Part shown: positions 20,955 to 29,596 of the stretch, one piece after another
How the letters are laid out: the number at the start of each line of letters is the position of its first letter
Numbering within the stretch: the stretch's first letter is position 1
Translations under genes and position numbers: made by a program
The notes under the pieces: model-generated
What the model saw: only the letters and a program-made list of their open reading frames with translations
Databases searched by the model: none
What the model was told of the DNA's origin: nothing
Origin: Torymus aiolomorphi
Lineage: Eukaryota; Arthropoda; Insecta; Hymenoptera; Torymidae
Reading direction: 5' to 3'
Length of the DNA: 64,000 nt
Assembly (NCBI GenBank): GCA_036365515.1
Contig: CM070877.1
Location: 84,914,522-84,978,521, forward strand

Positions 20955-21072
20955 ACGATAGCGGGCGTTTTCGATTTTTACCGCCTACTACGGCGAAGCG
21001 GGCGTTTTTCAGTTTTGATCGCCCCTTACGACGAGCAGCGGGCGCTTTTTGATTTTTCGCGCCCGCTACAGC
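20955..21072. repeat. GCGGGCG palindromic units beside left inverted repeat
   Basis: Three units AGCGGGCGTTTTCGATTT, AGCGGGCGTTTTTCAGTT and AGCGGGCGCTTTTTGATT with inverted GC-rich ends. They sit immediately outside the left Harbinger-like inverted repeat and look like subterminal repeats. Confidence 0.6.
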
Positions 21073-21077
21073 GAACA

Positions 21078-21358
21078 GGGCCCTTTCTACATTATGTGTG
21101 TTCTGTCTGTTCTGTGCGTTCCGGCCTACCTACCCGTTCTGTCTGTGTCGCTACGGAACAAAAGTAAAGTCGACGGTCTACTTTATTTGTAGTTCATGGT
21201 GCTCCGTTTTCCAAACGCGAAGTTTCGACGAGGACATACGTAGCCTGGTGCAGATACCTCCGGGAGTTAAAATCACTAAAAAGATATAGGTTATAAATTA
21301 CATTAGTAGTATCTTCGTGAGTTTATCAAATAATGTCTTCATGAGTTCATCATATGGT
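21078..21358 (+). repeat. left inverted repeat of Harbinger-like unit
   Basis: Matches the reverse complement of 28415-28648 almost base for base (shared CTTTCTACATTATGTGTGTT, TGGTGCTCCGTTTTCC, CATACGTAGCCTGGTGCAG, ATTAGTAGTATCTTCGTGAG). The left copy has an extra segment of about 45 bp near 21110-21155. Confidence 0.85.
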
Positions 21359-21905
21359 AACGTACCAAAAAAGTTTGTCTCTTGTTTTTTCATCTATCAA
21401 TTTCTTTTAATACTGTTTTTACTCAAATGCGTTAAATTTAAAGCCAATATTCTATAATTTCAGATTTGTTACCTATTGAGATGAATTGTCATTGATGTTA
21501 CAATCTAGATAATTATTGTAAATTTAAAATAAATTTGGGATGGTCATTATTATTCTTGCACTACACTAAAATGAATAAAAGACAGAAAATAATAGTATTA
21601 TGTTATGCTTTCAACGAATTATTGCACTTGAACATTCTGCTGAAAACGTTGAAAAAGAAGTAAAAGAAACAAACGAGAAGGTGGTGGGTGAAACCACATT
21701 TACATCCAAGCTTAAGGAGCATATATGGAGCATATAATCATTTACTCATTTATTTTGCATTGAATGATGCACAAGAATTTTACGATTTTATGCATTTAAG
21801 TTTAGATCATTATATAACCCTATTGAGTTTCGTAAGACAAAAATTAGTAAAGCATAGTCCAAGACTGCCGTTAAGTCTTGATGTTCGGTTGGCTGTGGTG
21901 CTCCA

Positions 21906-21975
21906 GTATGTATTCAAAATGTTAATGCTTATATTATATGTTAATTACGTAATCATGTATGATCTTGAAGTTTAG
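21906..21975 (+). other. intron 1 of Harbinger transposase
   Basis: Donor GTATGT, acceptor AGTTTAG; 70 bp. Splicing joins RLAVVL to HFLAHGG, matching the usual family sequence there. Confidence 0.75.
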
Positions 21976-22316
21976 TTTTTTAGCTCATGGAGGGTGTCCA
22001 AAAAGTGTATCGTGGATTTTTCGAATCGGAAAATCAACTATTTATACTTTGATTCCTGAAATATACAGAGTTATAGCCCAAGAATTGATACATAGATATG
22101 TTCAATTATTTGACAGAAAGAAGTGGTTAAGTATAGCTGAAGATTTTGAATTGAATTCACATTTCCCTAACTGTTTGGGTGCTCTTAACGGAAAACACAT
22201 ACAGGTTGAAAACCCCGCAAATGCAGGTGCAACCTGTAAGAACTATAAAAAATTTCACAGCGTGGTTCTTATGGTAATGTGTGATTTGAAAAAACGATTT
22301 ACGTGGTTCAACTTTG

Positions 22317-22400
22317 GTGATTTTGCTAAGTAGTTTGTAGTTACTAACATTTATGTTACCAAAAACAAATTTTATCATGGACAATTTTATCGTGTTGCAG
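22317..22400 (+). other. intron 2 of Harbinger transposase
   Basis: Donor G|GTGATT and acceptor TGTTGCAG; 84 bp. Splicing gives FNFGSYSDPSIF, the expected second catalytic block. Confidence 0.75.
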
Positions 22401-22924
22401 GATCTTATAGCGACCCAAGTATTTTCATTGCAAGTGATTTGTATTCTAAACTGGAACGTAACGACGCAGATATTCCACCACCAAGAAAATTACCAAATTA
22501 TGAAATACAAACAAATTTTGTCATTATGTGCGATGAAATATTTGGAATGTCAAAACATATAATAAAGCCATATGCTCGTCGAAAGGATCTTAGTAAGGAA
22601 GAGAAGATATTTAACTGCAGATTATCAAGAGCTCGTATATCAATAGAATGTGCTTTTGGAATAATTACTGAAAAATGGCAGATTTTGCAAAGTTCACTAA
22701 GCTTTAGTCTACTTTATTGTGACACGATTATTTGTGCACTTATGGGGCTGCATAATTTTGTTTTATATCAAAATGATCCTGATGACAGTCATGAAATTAT
22801 TGAAGACTATATAACAGTGGACGAAAGAAATGATGCGTTACTGCCTACAATTATGAGAAACCGTCTTAAAGATTATTTTTCTTCATCTGCAGGATCAGTT
22901 TTTAGGCAAGAAAAGTACATATAA

Positions 22925-23328
22925 AATAATATTGGTAAGTTTATATGCACATAATTATGATTTGTTATTACTTTTTCCTTGCTGACGTACTCTATCTGTA
23001 TGTATAATCGCTCTTCCAGACCTGTGAACAGGAAAGGTGGTTTTCCTAAGTCGGGTTACAGCATTTTGTAAAAATGATGTAATATAAAACAATGTATTTA
23101 CTTTGAAATGAACTATTTACTATTTACTATGCACAATGAAACTATATTTATTTCTGATTTTTGCAGATTATCCAGAAAGATGACGTAAGGTTTTGTATAT
23201 AGAATTACAAGAAGATAAAAAATTAAAATGTAATTACAGTGTAAAATAGTTTTTTACATGTATAGTTATGTGTTACGCAAGTTGAAGACATTAAAAAGCC
23301 ATATTTTTTAGTACAAAAAATTGTTTGT
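22925..23328. other. 3' flank of transposase gene, no gene seen
   Basis: AT-rich DNA between the transposase stop and the Penelope foldback. No supported feature. Confidence 0.5.
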
Positions 23329-23387
23329 GTTAAGTACTTGAAGACGATCTTTGGAGGCAAAAGTGAAAAGATCTTGGGTGTTTTTTA

Positions 23388-23428
23388 GCAACGTTTCGTT
23401 GGCTTAGTACGCCAACCTCATCAGGCCA
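23388..23428 (-). ncRNA. hammerhead-ribozyme-like motif, intact core
   Basis: Minus strand: GGC, core CTGATGA, one G, stem II GTTGGC/GCCAAC with loop GTACTAA, then GAAACGTT and GCT. The conserved CUGAUGA and GAAA elements and the NUH (GUU) cleavage triplet are all present. Stem III is only the self-complementary ACGU, which implies a dimer, as described for minimal Penelope hammerheads. One extra G between A9 and stem II departs from the consensus. Confidence 0.55.
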
Positions 23429-23519
23429 ACAATAATAAACGTATATATCATACGTGTATATATATATATTAGTCGATAATAACATCGGATCGACGTATGA
23501 TATATACGTTTATTATTGT

Positions 23520-23560
23520 TGGCCTAATGAGGTTGGCGTACTAAGCCAACGAAACGTTGC
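23520..23560 (+). ncRNA. hammerhead-ribozyme-like motif, mutated core
   Basis: Same structure as 23388-23428 on the plus strand, but the core reads CTAATGA; the G5 to A change hits an invariant catalytic base, so this copy is probably inactive. Confidence 0.5.
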
Positions 23561-23675
23561 TAAAAAACACCCAAGATCTTTTCACTTTTGCCTCCAAAGA
23601 TCGTCTTCAAGTACTTAACATAAAAAATGGATGGCGTCATATCTTAAATATTAAAAAATTGTTTATTATTTTAAA

Positions 23676-24452
23676 TTATGATTTCCTATATTTATTAATT
23701 ATATTTAATACACCAGAAATACACTTCAGTACATTATTTGACTTGACCATTTTCAGAGATTCTATAACTGGTATTATATAATTTATATCTGTTTCTTCAG
23801 CTTCTTCTGACATCTTATCAACTATCTTTGTAGTTTTATTGATAGCTTCACATATCTTCATCTCTACTTTATTTACTTCGAACTCTTTTTTTTTTGTAAA
23901 TTCATCTAAAGGTGGCCTCGGCAATGATTCAATATTTGTTAAACTTGCAAGTGAGGATGGTAAGTTTTCATGTTTACTAAATTGTGCTTCACTTTTAGAC
24001 ACATTTTCTGATTTTTGACTAACAGTTTGTTCCGATGCTTGTTTGTTTTTACTTTCATCATGATAACTAAGTTTGTGTTTAATATGACTTTTTAAAAAGT
24101 TCATTCTTTCATACAGATACCAGATTGGGTTTCCTCCATCCATAACATCTTTGTGAGCTCATGCATCTGATTTCCTAAGGTTTTTCCATTTCGATTTAAT
24201 GATTGAAGCCATTACTAAAAAGAAAAAATTTTAACTAAGAGAACAAATAACTTATCAATTATTTTACAAAATATTTATGCTATTACATACAACGTGTATC
24301 TAATTCCAAATTTTCATTAATATTATTAGCAATACAGCCAAACATTTCATTCTCCTTTTTTCATCTGAATAACCTTTAAGAGACTTATTATAAATAAAGG
24401 GGTTTTCTTCAATTAACGTTAATAATAAATGAATTTCCTTTGAGATCTCCAT
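23676..24452 (-). pseudogene. MADF/BESS-type DNA-binding protein, decayed
   Basis: ATG at 24452 opens MEISKEIHLLLTLIEENPFIYNKS, the start of a MADF domain. A frameshift in an A-run then leads to ENEMFGCIANNINENLELDT. An intron (24290-24215, GTATGT...TTTTTAG) joins to MASIIKSKWKNLRKSDA, followed by an in-frame TGA and then VMDGGNPIWYLYERMNFLKSHI, the end of the MADF domain. The C-terminus INYIIPVIESLKMVKSNN...CISGVLNIINKYRKS resembles a BESS motif. MADF proteins bind DNA in a Myb-like way and partner Harbinger transposases in several animals. It is a paralogue of the gene at 26451-28252. The exact Arg-to-stop origin of the TGA is inference. Confidence 0.7.
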
Positions 24453-24662
24453 ATTACTATATTTTTACTTTTAATATACATTCATTAATATTAACTATAA
24501 ATACTGATCAGTTGGTTAGTTAGAATAAAAAAGAAAATGTATACTATAGCATTTTACAGGTAGAAACAAAAGACGACGTAATATGAATTATACTTCTCTT
24601 GTTTATCCGTTCACACGCGCGCGGGAAATATTATTGTAATAAAAAGTTTTTAGCAACTAAAA

Positions 24663-25452
24663 ATGGCTCTAAGATCGGTATTGGCTCGTGAAATAGGTAA
24701 TATTAAAATGATGTCTCTTAAGGAAAAATTAATTATTCTAAAAAATTGCGAGAAAACTAAAGAAGAAAATGAAGAAGAAAATATGTATTTTACAATAACG
24801 ATACTGATGACTGATGCTATAAATACCTAAAATTTTTAATGATATTTACAGAGGTACCATTGAATAATAACAATTTAATATATAAAAAGCTATGGCTATG
24901 GACAAGTGGTAAAAATTGCGGTTATTTTGAGATGGAAAATTTTGATGCAAGAGATTATATCACGATTTTTAATAAAAAATTTTTTAATAAAATGAAAAGT
25001 TTGAATATCAAAATGAATAAATCAATAGTCTGCATTATAGAAAATGACCTTCCATTTGTGAATAATGAGAAAGTCAAGAACTTTTACAAAAAACACTGGA
25101 AAAATGATATTTATAAATTAATTCTACCTGGGAATTTGCAATTAAATATGACTTCAATTAAAGAAAATTTTGATTTGCTTCACTATGAAGAAAACAATTT
25201 AAGAAACAGTATTTACAATAAAGATCAGAAAAACAATTCAAATATTCTTGAGGCGTGGAAAAAAATTGCACTTGGCCCAAAAATACAGTATTTTTATGAA
25301 AAAATCAAAGAAGAGGTATTTCAATTTTTTCTATTATTTACTATATTTGTCATAATTTTATTTAATAAAACTTAAACTTTGATTCTTATTTCTAGGTCAT
25401 GCAAACAATGAAAGATGATTTTGTGGATGAATTGTCAGATCTTGATTTTTAA
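24663..25452 (+). CDS. unidentified spliced gene inside the Harbinger-like unit
   Basis: The main frame runs from about 24848 to 25315 and continues after a clean intron (25316-25395, GTATTT...TTTCTAG) into VMQTMKDDFVDELSDLDF and a TAA at 25450-25452. The 5' exon is uncertain: ATG at 24663 (MALRSVLAREI) followed by the donor G|GTAAT at 24696 would join in frame to EVPLNNNN. Visible pieces are WTSGKNCGYFEMENFDARDY, FVNNEKVKNFYKKHW and ILEAWKKIALGPK. Spacing around IIEND and LPGNL weakly recalls DDE_1 (pogo/jerky) cores, but the acidic residues do not line up, so I do not assign a function. The acidic tail and intact frame suggest a real protein of roughly 185 residues. Confidence 0.5.
25316..25395 (+). 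other. intron in the unidentified gene
   Basis: Donor GTATTT and acceptor TTTCTAG, 80 bp; without splicing the frame runs into a hydrophobic intron-coded tail. Confidence 0.6.
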
Positions 25453-25771
25453 TAAGTTTTTTATCAGTTCAATGTAGTTTACTTTGATGATATACAAATG
25501 TCTTGTAGCAATTATTTATTTCATAGTTTTTACAGATTTTTAGAACTCTAACAATTTGCATAAATTACATGTCTGCAACATTTTATTTATATATTAAAAA
25601 CTAATTAAGGGGGTCAGACACCTTTAAAATTTCTTCAAAATGACCTAAAAAAAATAAATTTTCATAATCAGAAATATTTAGAAGTAATATCCTAAAAATA
25701 TATTCAATTTGTGATAAAATGAGACCCAAAAAAAAATTTTTGATCGATTTTAACCAAATATATGGCCATTT

Positions 25772-26121
25772 CAAAATTTTTGCTCTGCCGTCGACTCCAG
25801 ATTCAGGAACTCTACATATTTTAATTGGAAAGTTCCTAAAATTTTGGTATTTTATATGACTATTGACTGAAGAGTTGTACGTATCCAATTTATTTGATTA
25901 AATAATTTTTTACGGTCAAAAATGGCTAAAAAATCTTAAATTTAAGTGAAATTCAGATTTTTTAGCAATCTTTGACCGTAAAAAATTATTTAATCAAGTA
26001 AATTGGATACATACAACTCTTCAGTCAATAGACATATAGAATACCAAAATTTTAGGATTTCTCCCATTAAAATATATGCAGTTCCTCAATCTGGAGTCGA
26101 CGGCAGAGCTCAAAATTTTAC
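25772..26121. repeat. 350-bp hairpin (arms about 165 bp)
   Basis: CTCTGCCGTCGACTCCAGATT at 25783 is matched inverted by AATCTGGAGTCGACGGCAGAG at 26088-26108, and the arms stay paired through GTACGTATCCAATTTA and ACGGTCAAA to a loop of about 20 nt near 25945. Arms are highly similar but not identical. No coding; likely a foldback transposable element or a hairpin RNA source. Confidence 0.8.
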
Positions 26122-26450
26122 ATTATGTAGAAAACAGCTTTAAAGATAAAATTACTAAAATACTTCTTTATTTCTTAACTCCATCTCTGCCCTGAAATAC
26201 AAAAAAGTATTGTTTTTACCTCAAAATATTTTACATTTAGAACAAATATTCTGGTACCTCAGTATACGGTCCATCAGACTTGTAAGCTATGAGCATGCGC
26301 AACAGTCATATCCACATCAGTCAGTCAAGTTTGTTAAGTGGTTTAATATGTAGATCCTAAAATTTTTCGCTTTTCTAAAACTAAATTGACCTCTAACACC
26401 TTAAAATAACTGTTCAACGCTAAGATAAATACAACAATTTGTTAACAAAA
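26122..26450. other. no gene seen
   Basis: AT-rich spacer between the hairpin and the 3' end of the MADF gene. Confidence 0.5.
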
Positions 26451-28252
26451 CTATGATGTTTCTTGAAATTGTTCCAAATAATTAATAATTTCTACTGTAC
26501 AGTTGAACTTGTCTTCTTCACGAATACTTCGAAATCCTTCTTTTATTAAAGGCATGTATTTTTCTATTATCTTTTCCTCTTTGCTCTTTTCATTTTCTTC
26601 ATCTATTAAAGCACTGATCTTACGGGAAACGTCAACATAAGTGGATAAATCACTTTCAGGATCGTGACTCATTTGTTGCTTTTTGGAATTTATAGCATTT
26701 TGACGAGTTTTCGAAAAGGTGTGGTTTTCTTCTATAATTTTTCTCTTATTTTTGTTTTCGTTGTTGGAATTGTAAAAAATTGAAGATACCATATCTCTGT
26801 GTGTTACGTGAGGTATTAAAAATTTCATATCTTTGAAATATGTCCATTTACTTATATAACTGGTACTAGCAGCTGATCTAGATGATATACATGATTTTTC
26901 TTTTTTGTATTCCTCACAGAATTTCCGGTATAAAGTATTCCATTTCTTACTGATATAATCTTCTACAAAAATAACTTTTCTCTATTCCTCGGGCGGAAGT
27001 ACGCATTTTCGCCGTTTGTTAACACTAGAAGAAGAGGCACTTTTGCCCACTGCGTACGTCATTTGTTTCACGCGCGACCGAAAGCTCTGTGAGTAATGTT
27101 TTGAATAGCCTAATCCCGTATACTATACAACGGATTGTGACTTTACCGCGCGGAAGTCCGCGACTTCGGCGCGGAACTGTCTTGCATCGGGAGCGTGGTG
27201 CTCTCAAGAAAGATGGTCTACTATGAATTCGTGTTTATTTATTTAGAAATATCCTCTCTCTCTCTATCTCTCTTTATCTCCCTCTATTTTAGCCTATTGG
27301 CGGAACATTATGATATTCGTATAAGTATTTTTATACATATCTTATTTACCACATGTTCTCTTATTTATTATTTCAAAGATTCTCTTTTTAGTTTTCTTTT
27401 GCATTGTTATATTTTTGATAAATCTTTTATACCTCTTATGTATTTTACGACATAATGAACTAAATTGTTATTGTATTCTATTGTAATTGACTGAAATTTA
27501 TAATTTTATACCTTTTAATGTATTTTCTAATTTTTTCCAAACAGGCAGAATAAAGATTTATCTATTTATCTATCTATCTCTCTATTCCTCTTTCTCTTGA
27601 TTCAGATGAGTATGTAATAATCTGCTTGTTCATGTATTTTCAATGTCCGCCCCAACTAGCAGCACTCGCTACGCTCGTGTTGCAAATGTTGGGCGTGCAA
27701 ATTAAAATAAAATTGAAAAGATAGCCTGCAAACTACAAGAACGACGTGAAGTCGCTAACGCTATCAAAACATAGGGCGAAAGTAAAAACATGACTGCGCA
27801 GAGTTGATGTCACCAGGAAAGACGATGATTTACGACTTTTCTAGACTAATTAATTAACGTACTTTCGCCCGGGAATAGAGAAAAATACTATTTCTTACAC
27901 GGGGGTTAAATGGAACTCCTGCATGAACGTGATATGACGGCCTCGGCTTCGCCTCGGTCGTCATATCACGTGCCTGCGAAAGTTCCATTTTCCGCCCTTG
28001 TAAGAAAATCTATTGTTTTGTTATTTGAATTTTCAATTGAAGTATAAAGAATTAATACCTACCGGATAAGAATATGTCATGACATGAATGGATCGTTTTG
28101 GAAATCTCATCAAATATTTGTTTTTTTACAGTAATAACATTTAACTTGCTTTTAATACTTTTATCATAAATAATTGGTTCCTTCTTAACCATAGAAATAA
28201 TTATTTCTATGATAGAAGCCTCAATAGCTGATTCAATGTCTTCATGTTCCAT
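26451..28252 (-). CDS. MADF/BESS-type DNA-binding protein, two exons, intact
   Basis: Exon 1 runs 28252-28063 (MEHEDIESAIEASIIEIIISMVKK... to HDIFLS) and exon 2 26962-26451. The intron has donor G|GTAGGT and acceptor TTTTTGTAG|AA; the join is exactly in frame and gives 233 residues. The N-terminal half is a MADF domain: KKEPIIYDKS, KQIFDEISKTI, then YISKKWNTLYRKFCEEYKK and YISKWTYFKDMKFLIPHV. The C-terminal EKYMPLIKEGFRSIREEDK...EIINYLEQF resembles a BESS-like protein interaction helix. It probably binds the element's DNA and recruits or imports the transposase, as described for the accessory proteins of Harbinger elements. I chose the inner ATG because the upstream frame (28324) does not look like protein of this family. 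Confidence 0.7.
27146..27178. repeat. GC-rich hairpin
   Basis: CCGCGCGGAAGTC and GACTTCGGCGCGG pair around a CGC loop. Confidence 0.55.
27560..27592. repeat. TATC/TATT microsatellite tail
   Basis: AATAAAGATTTATC followed by TATC repeats, the kind of tail seen at LINE 3' ends. The preceding 27230-27550 is AT-rich and non-coding and may be a LINE 3' untranslated region on the plus strand. Confidence 0.5.
27649..27696. repeat. hairpin with CTCGCTACGCTCG centre
   Basis: CGCCCCAAC...AGCAGCACTCGC and GCTCGTGTTGC...GTTGGGCG are inverted around TAC. Confidence 0.6.
27891..28017. repeat. foldback palindrome with TCGGCTTCGCCTCGG centre
   Basis: TTTCTTACACGGGGGTTAAA at the left and CCGCCCTTGTAAGAAA at the right are inverted, continuing through GTGATATGACG/CGTCATATCAC to the GGCCTCGGCTTCGCCTCGG centre. 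It lies across the start of the MADF intron. Confidence 0.7.
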
Positions 28253-28414
28253 TGATATTGTTGGTTTTTGGACTTGCTTTCTCAACAACAAAAAAGTAGC
28301 TAATGGTGTGACAATAACTCTCAATAGAAAACAAATCTGAAATTATAGAAAATTTGCTTTAAATTTAATGTATTTAGTAAAAACAGTATTAACTTACATT
28401 TTATATGTAATATA

Positions 28415-28648
28415 ACCATTTGATGAACTAATGAAGACACTATTTGATAAACTCACGAAGATACTACTAATGTAATTTATAACCTATATTTTTAGTGATT
28501 TTAACTCCCGGAGGTACCTGCACCAGGCTACGTATGTCCTCGTCAAAACCTCACGTTTGGAAAACGGAGCACCATGAACTACAAATAAAGTAGACAATCG
28601 ACTTTACTTTTGTTCCGTAGCAGAACACACATAATGTAGAAAGGACCC
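28415..28648 (-). repeat. right inverted repeat of Harbinger-like unit
   Basis: Reverse complement of 21078-21358, lacking the 45-bp extra segment of the left copy. Confidence 0.85.
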
Positions 28649-29596
28649 AGCGGGCGGGAAAGAGTTTTTCCCGCCAGCTACGGCGAGCATCGGGCGGGAA
28701 AAAGTTTTTTCGCCATACCCTGGCCGAAAGTACCACATTCCCTCCCGGCGCAAAAACGGGAATGCGGTATTTTCGGCCCGGGTATGACGAAAAATAGTAT
28801 ACGCACCACGGGAGAAAAATTGGCCAGCCCATAGCTCGTGTTTGCCACCCTCGCCTTCGGCTCGAGTGTCAATTTACACGAGCTATGGACTGTCCAAGTT
28901 TTTTCCTCCCTAGGTGCGTAATATACTATTCCCGCCCGCTGGTCGGTAAGCGATCGCTTTCGGCTCTATTAATAGGTTCAAAAAACGCGAATATCGTGCT
29001 TGCGGTACAAACAAAATTTTACGTCGATTTTACTGATTTTGGAGAGTGCCATCGTTGCAGAAAAATTTACTATACGTTACTTATATTCTCATCGTCCATT
29101 CTAGGTGGACAAATAAGGTAATCACCAGAATAAATTTATATTCATATATATTAAATTTATATTTGTGCATATATCCTCAACTAGAGAAAAAATCAAATAC
29201 CACCGCCCGGTGAGACACGATCGGTGACGTAGCTGCTCAGCAAAATCAAACCCTGCGCTGGTGTGTTTCCAAAGCGCGAAAGGAGAAGCAAAAGCCCTTT
29301 TTGGCTATATGGGAGATTGAGATTGAGGATTTAAATTTTAGTTTTCTTTTTTTTCGTTTCCGGGTTCGCGGATCCCTCCAAGCGACAGGAAAGCCTCTTT
29401 TGAGGCTGCCCGCGTGGAAATTTTTTTTTTTCAAAAGCTACCATCCATCTCCGCCTGCATGCGAATTATTCCTAGGTTGTAAATTACTGGCGCGAGTGGG
29501 TCAGAGGGCAAAAGCGGGAAAGTGTATCAAGCAAGTAAGGAGAAAAACCATCAGAAGAAAATGAAGAGGTTATTGTAGATCAGAGAAGTGAGAGCC
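28649..29596. other. GC-rich repeats then gypsy B leader; no gene seen
   Basis: Starts with GCGGGCGGG palindromic units (28645-28710), then a palindrome (28794-28929). A block at 28937-28995 (CCCGCTGGTCGG, CGCTTTCGGCTCTATTAATAGG) repeats 20528-20583 in the same orientation. From about 29200 the sequence is probably the leader of gypsy element B; no LTR is recognisable. Confidence 0.5.
28794..28929. repeat. foldback palindrome with CTCGCCTTCGGCTCGAG centre
   Basis: ATAGTATACGCACCACGGGAG at the left pairs with CCTAGGTGCGTAATATACTAT at the right, continuing through CCATAGCTCGTGT/ACACGAGCTATGG. Confidence 0.7.

Larger units (their letters stand above)
21571..22924 (+). pseudogene. PIF/Harbinger transposase (DDE_Tnp_4), two introns, catalytic Asp to Asn twice
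   Basis: ATG at 21571 (MNKRQK). One in-frame TAA at 21661-21663, then RRWWVKPHLHPS, LRSIYG, RLAVVLHFLAHGGCPKSVS, FRIGKSTIY (helix-turn-helix), the catalytic blocks and a stop at 22922-22924. Introns 21906-21975 and 22317-22400 restore the frame exactly. In DDE_Tnp_4 enzymes the first Asp lies in GAIDGKH and the second in the VDVG block; here they read GALNGKH and FNFG, both Asn (AAC). The Glu in ARISIECAFG is kept, as is the GLHNF motif. The nuclease should therefore be dead even without the stop. It may be decayed or altered from a once active enzyme. Confidence 0.85.
23329..23619. mobile_element. Penelope terminal foldback (291 bp) with two hammerhead-like motifs
   Basis: A near-perfect inverted repeat (GTTAAGTACTTGAAGACGATC ... 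GATCGTCTTCAAGTACTTAAC) with arms of about 130 bp. Each arm matches the terminal part of the Penelope element at 38004-40954 (GATCTTTGGAGGCAAAA, hammerhead core, ACGTATATATCATACG). No coding lies between the arms. The right flank AAAAATGGATGGCGT also occurs, inverted, beside the left end of the 38-kb element, so it is probably part of the terminus. Confidence 0.75.
26978..27882. mobile_element. TIR-bounded 905-bp insertion, family unknown
   Basis: TTCTCTATTCCTCGGGCGGA at 26978 and its inverted partner CTTTCGCCCGGGAATAGAGA at 27862-27881 are near-perfect 25-bp terminal inverted repeats. The interior has no transposase. A clear target duplication is not visible. It lies inside the MADF intron. 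Confidence 0.55.
26963..28062 (-). other. 1.1-kb intron of the MADF gene filled with repeats
   Basis: Flanked by the donor and acceptor described for the MADF gene. It contains a TIR-bounded segment (26978-27882), a LINE-like 3' tail with TATC repeats near 27545-27590, and several hairpins. The paralogous gene at 23676-24452 has an intron of only about 76 bp at the corresponding place, so most of this length was gained by insertion. Confidence 0.65.
21078..28648. mobile_element. Harbinger-like transposon (about 7.6 kb) with transposase, two MADF/BESS genes and an unknown gene
   Basis: Near-identical inverted repeats bound the unit: 21078-21358 and 28415-28648. Inside lie a PIF/Harbinger transposase (+), a decayed MADF/BESS gene (-), an unidentified spliced gene (+) and an intact MADF/BESS gene (-). 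Harbinger elements are known to carry a transposase and a separate Myb/SANT or MADF DNA-binding protein, so two of these fit one transposon. It has also collected a Penelope foldback (23329-23619), a 350-bp hairpin (25772-26121) and intronic insertions. The true outer ends may be further out, in the GCGGGCG-type repeats; I could not see the expected 3-bp target duplication. Confidence 0.65.
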
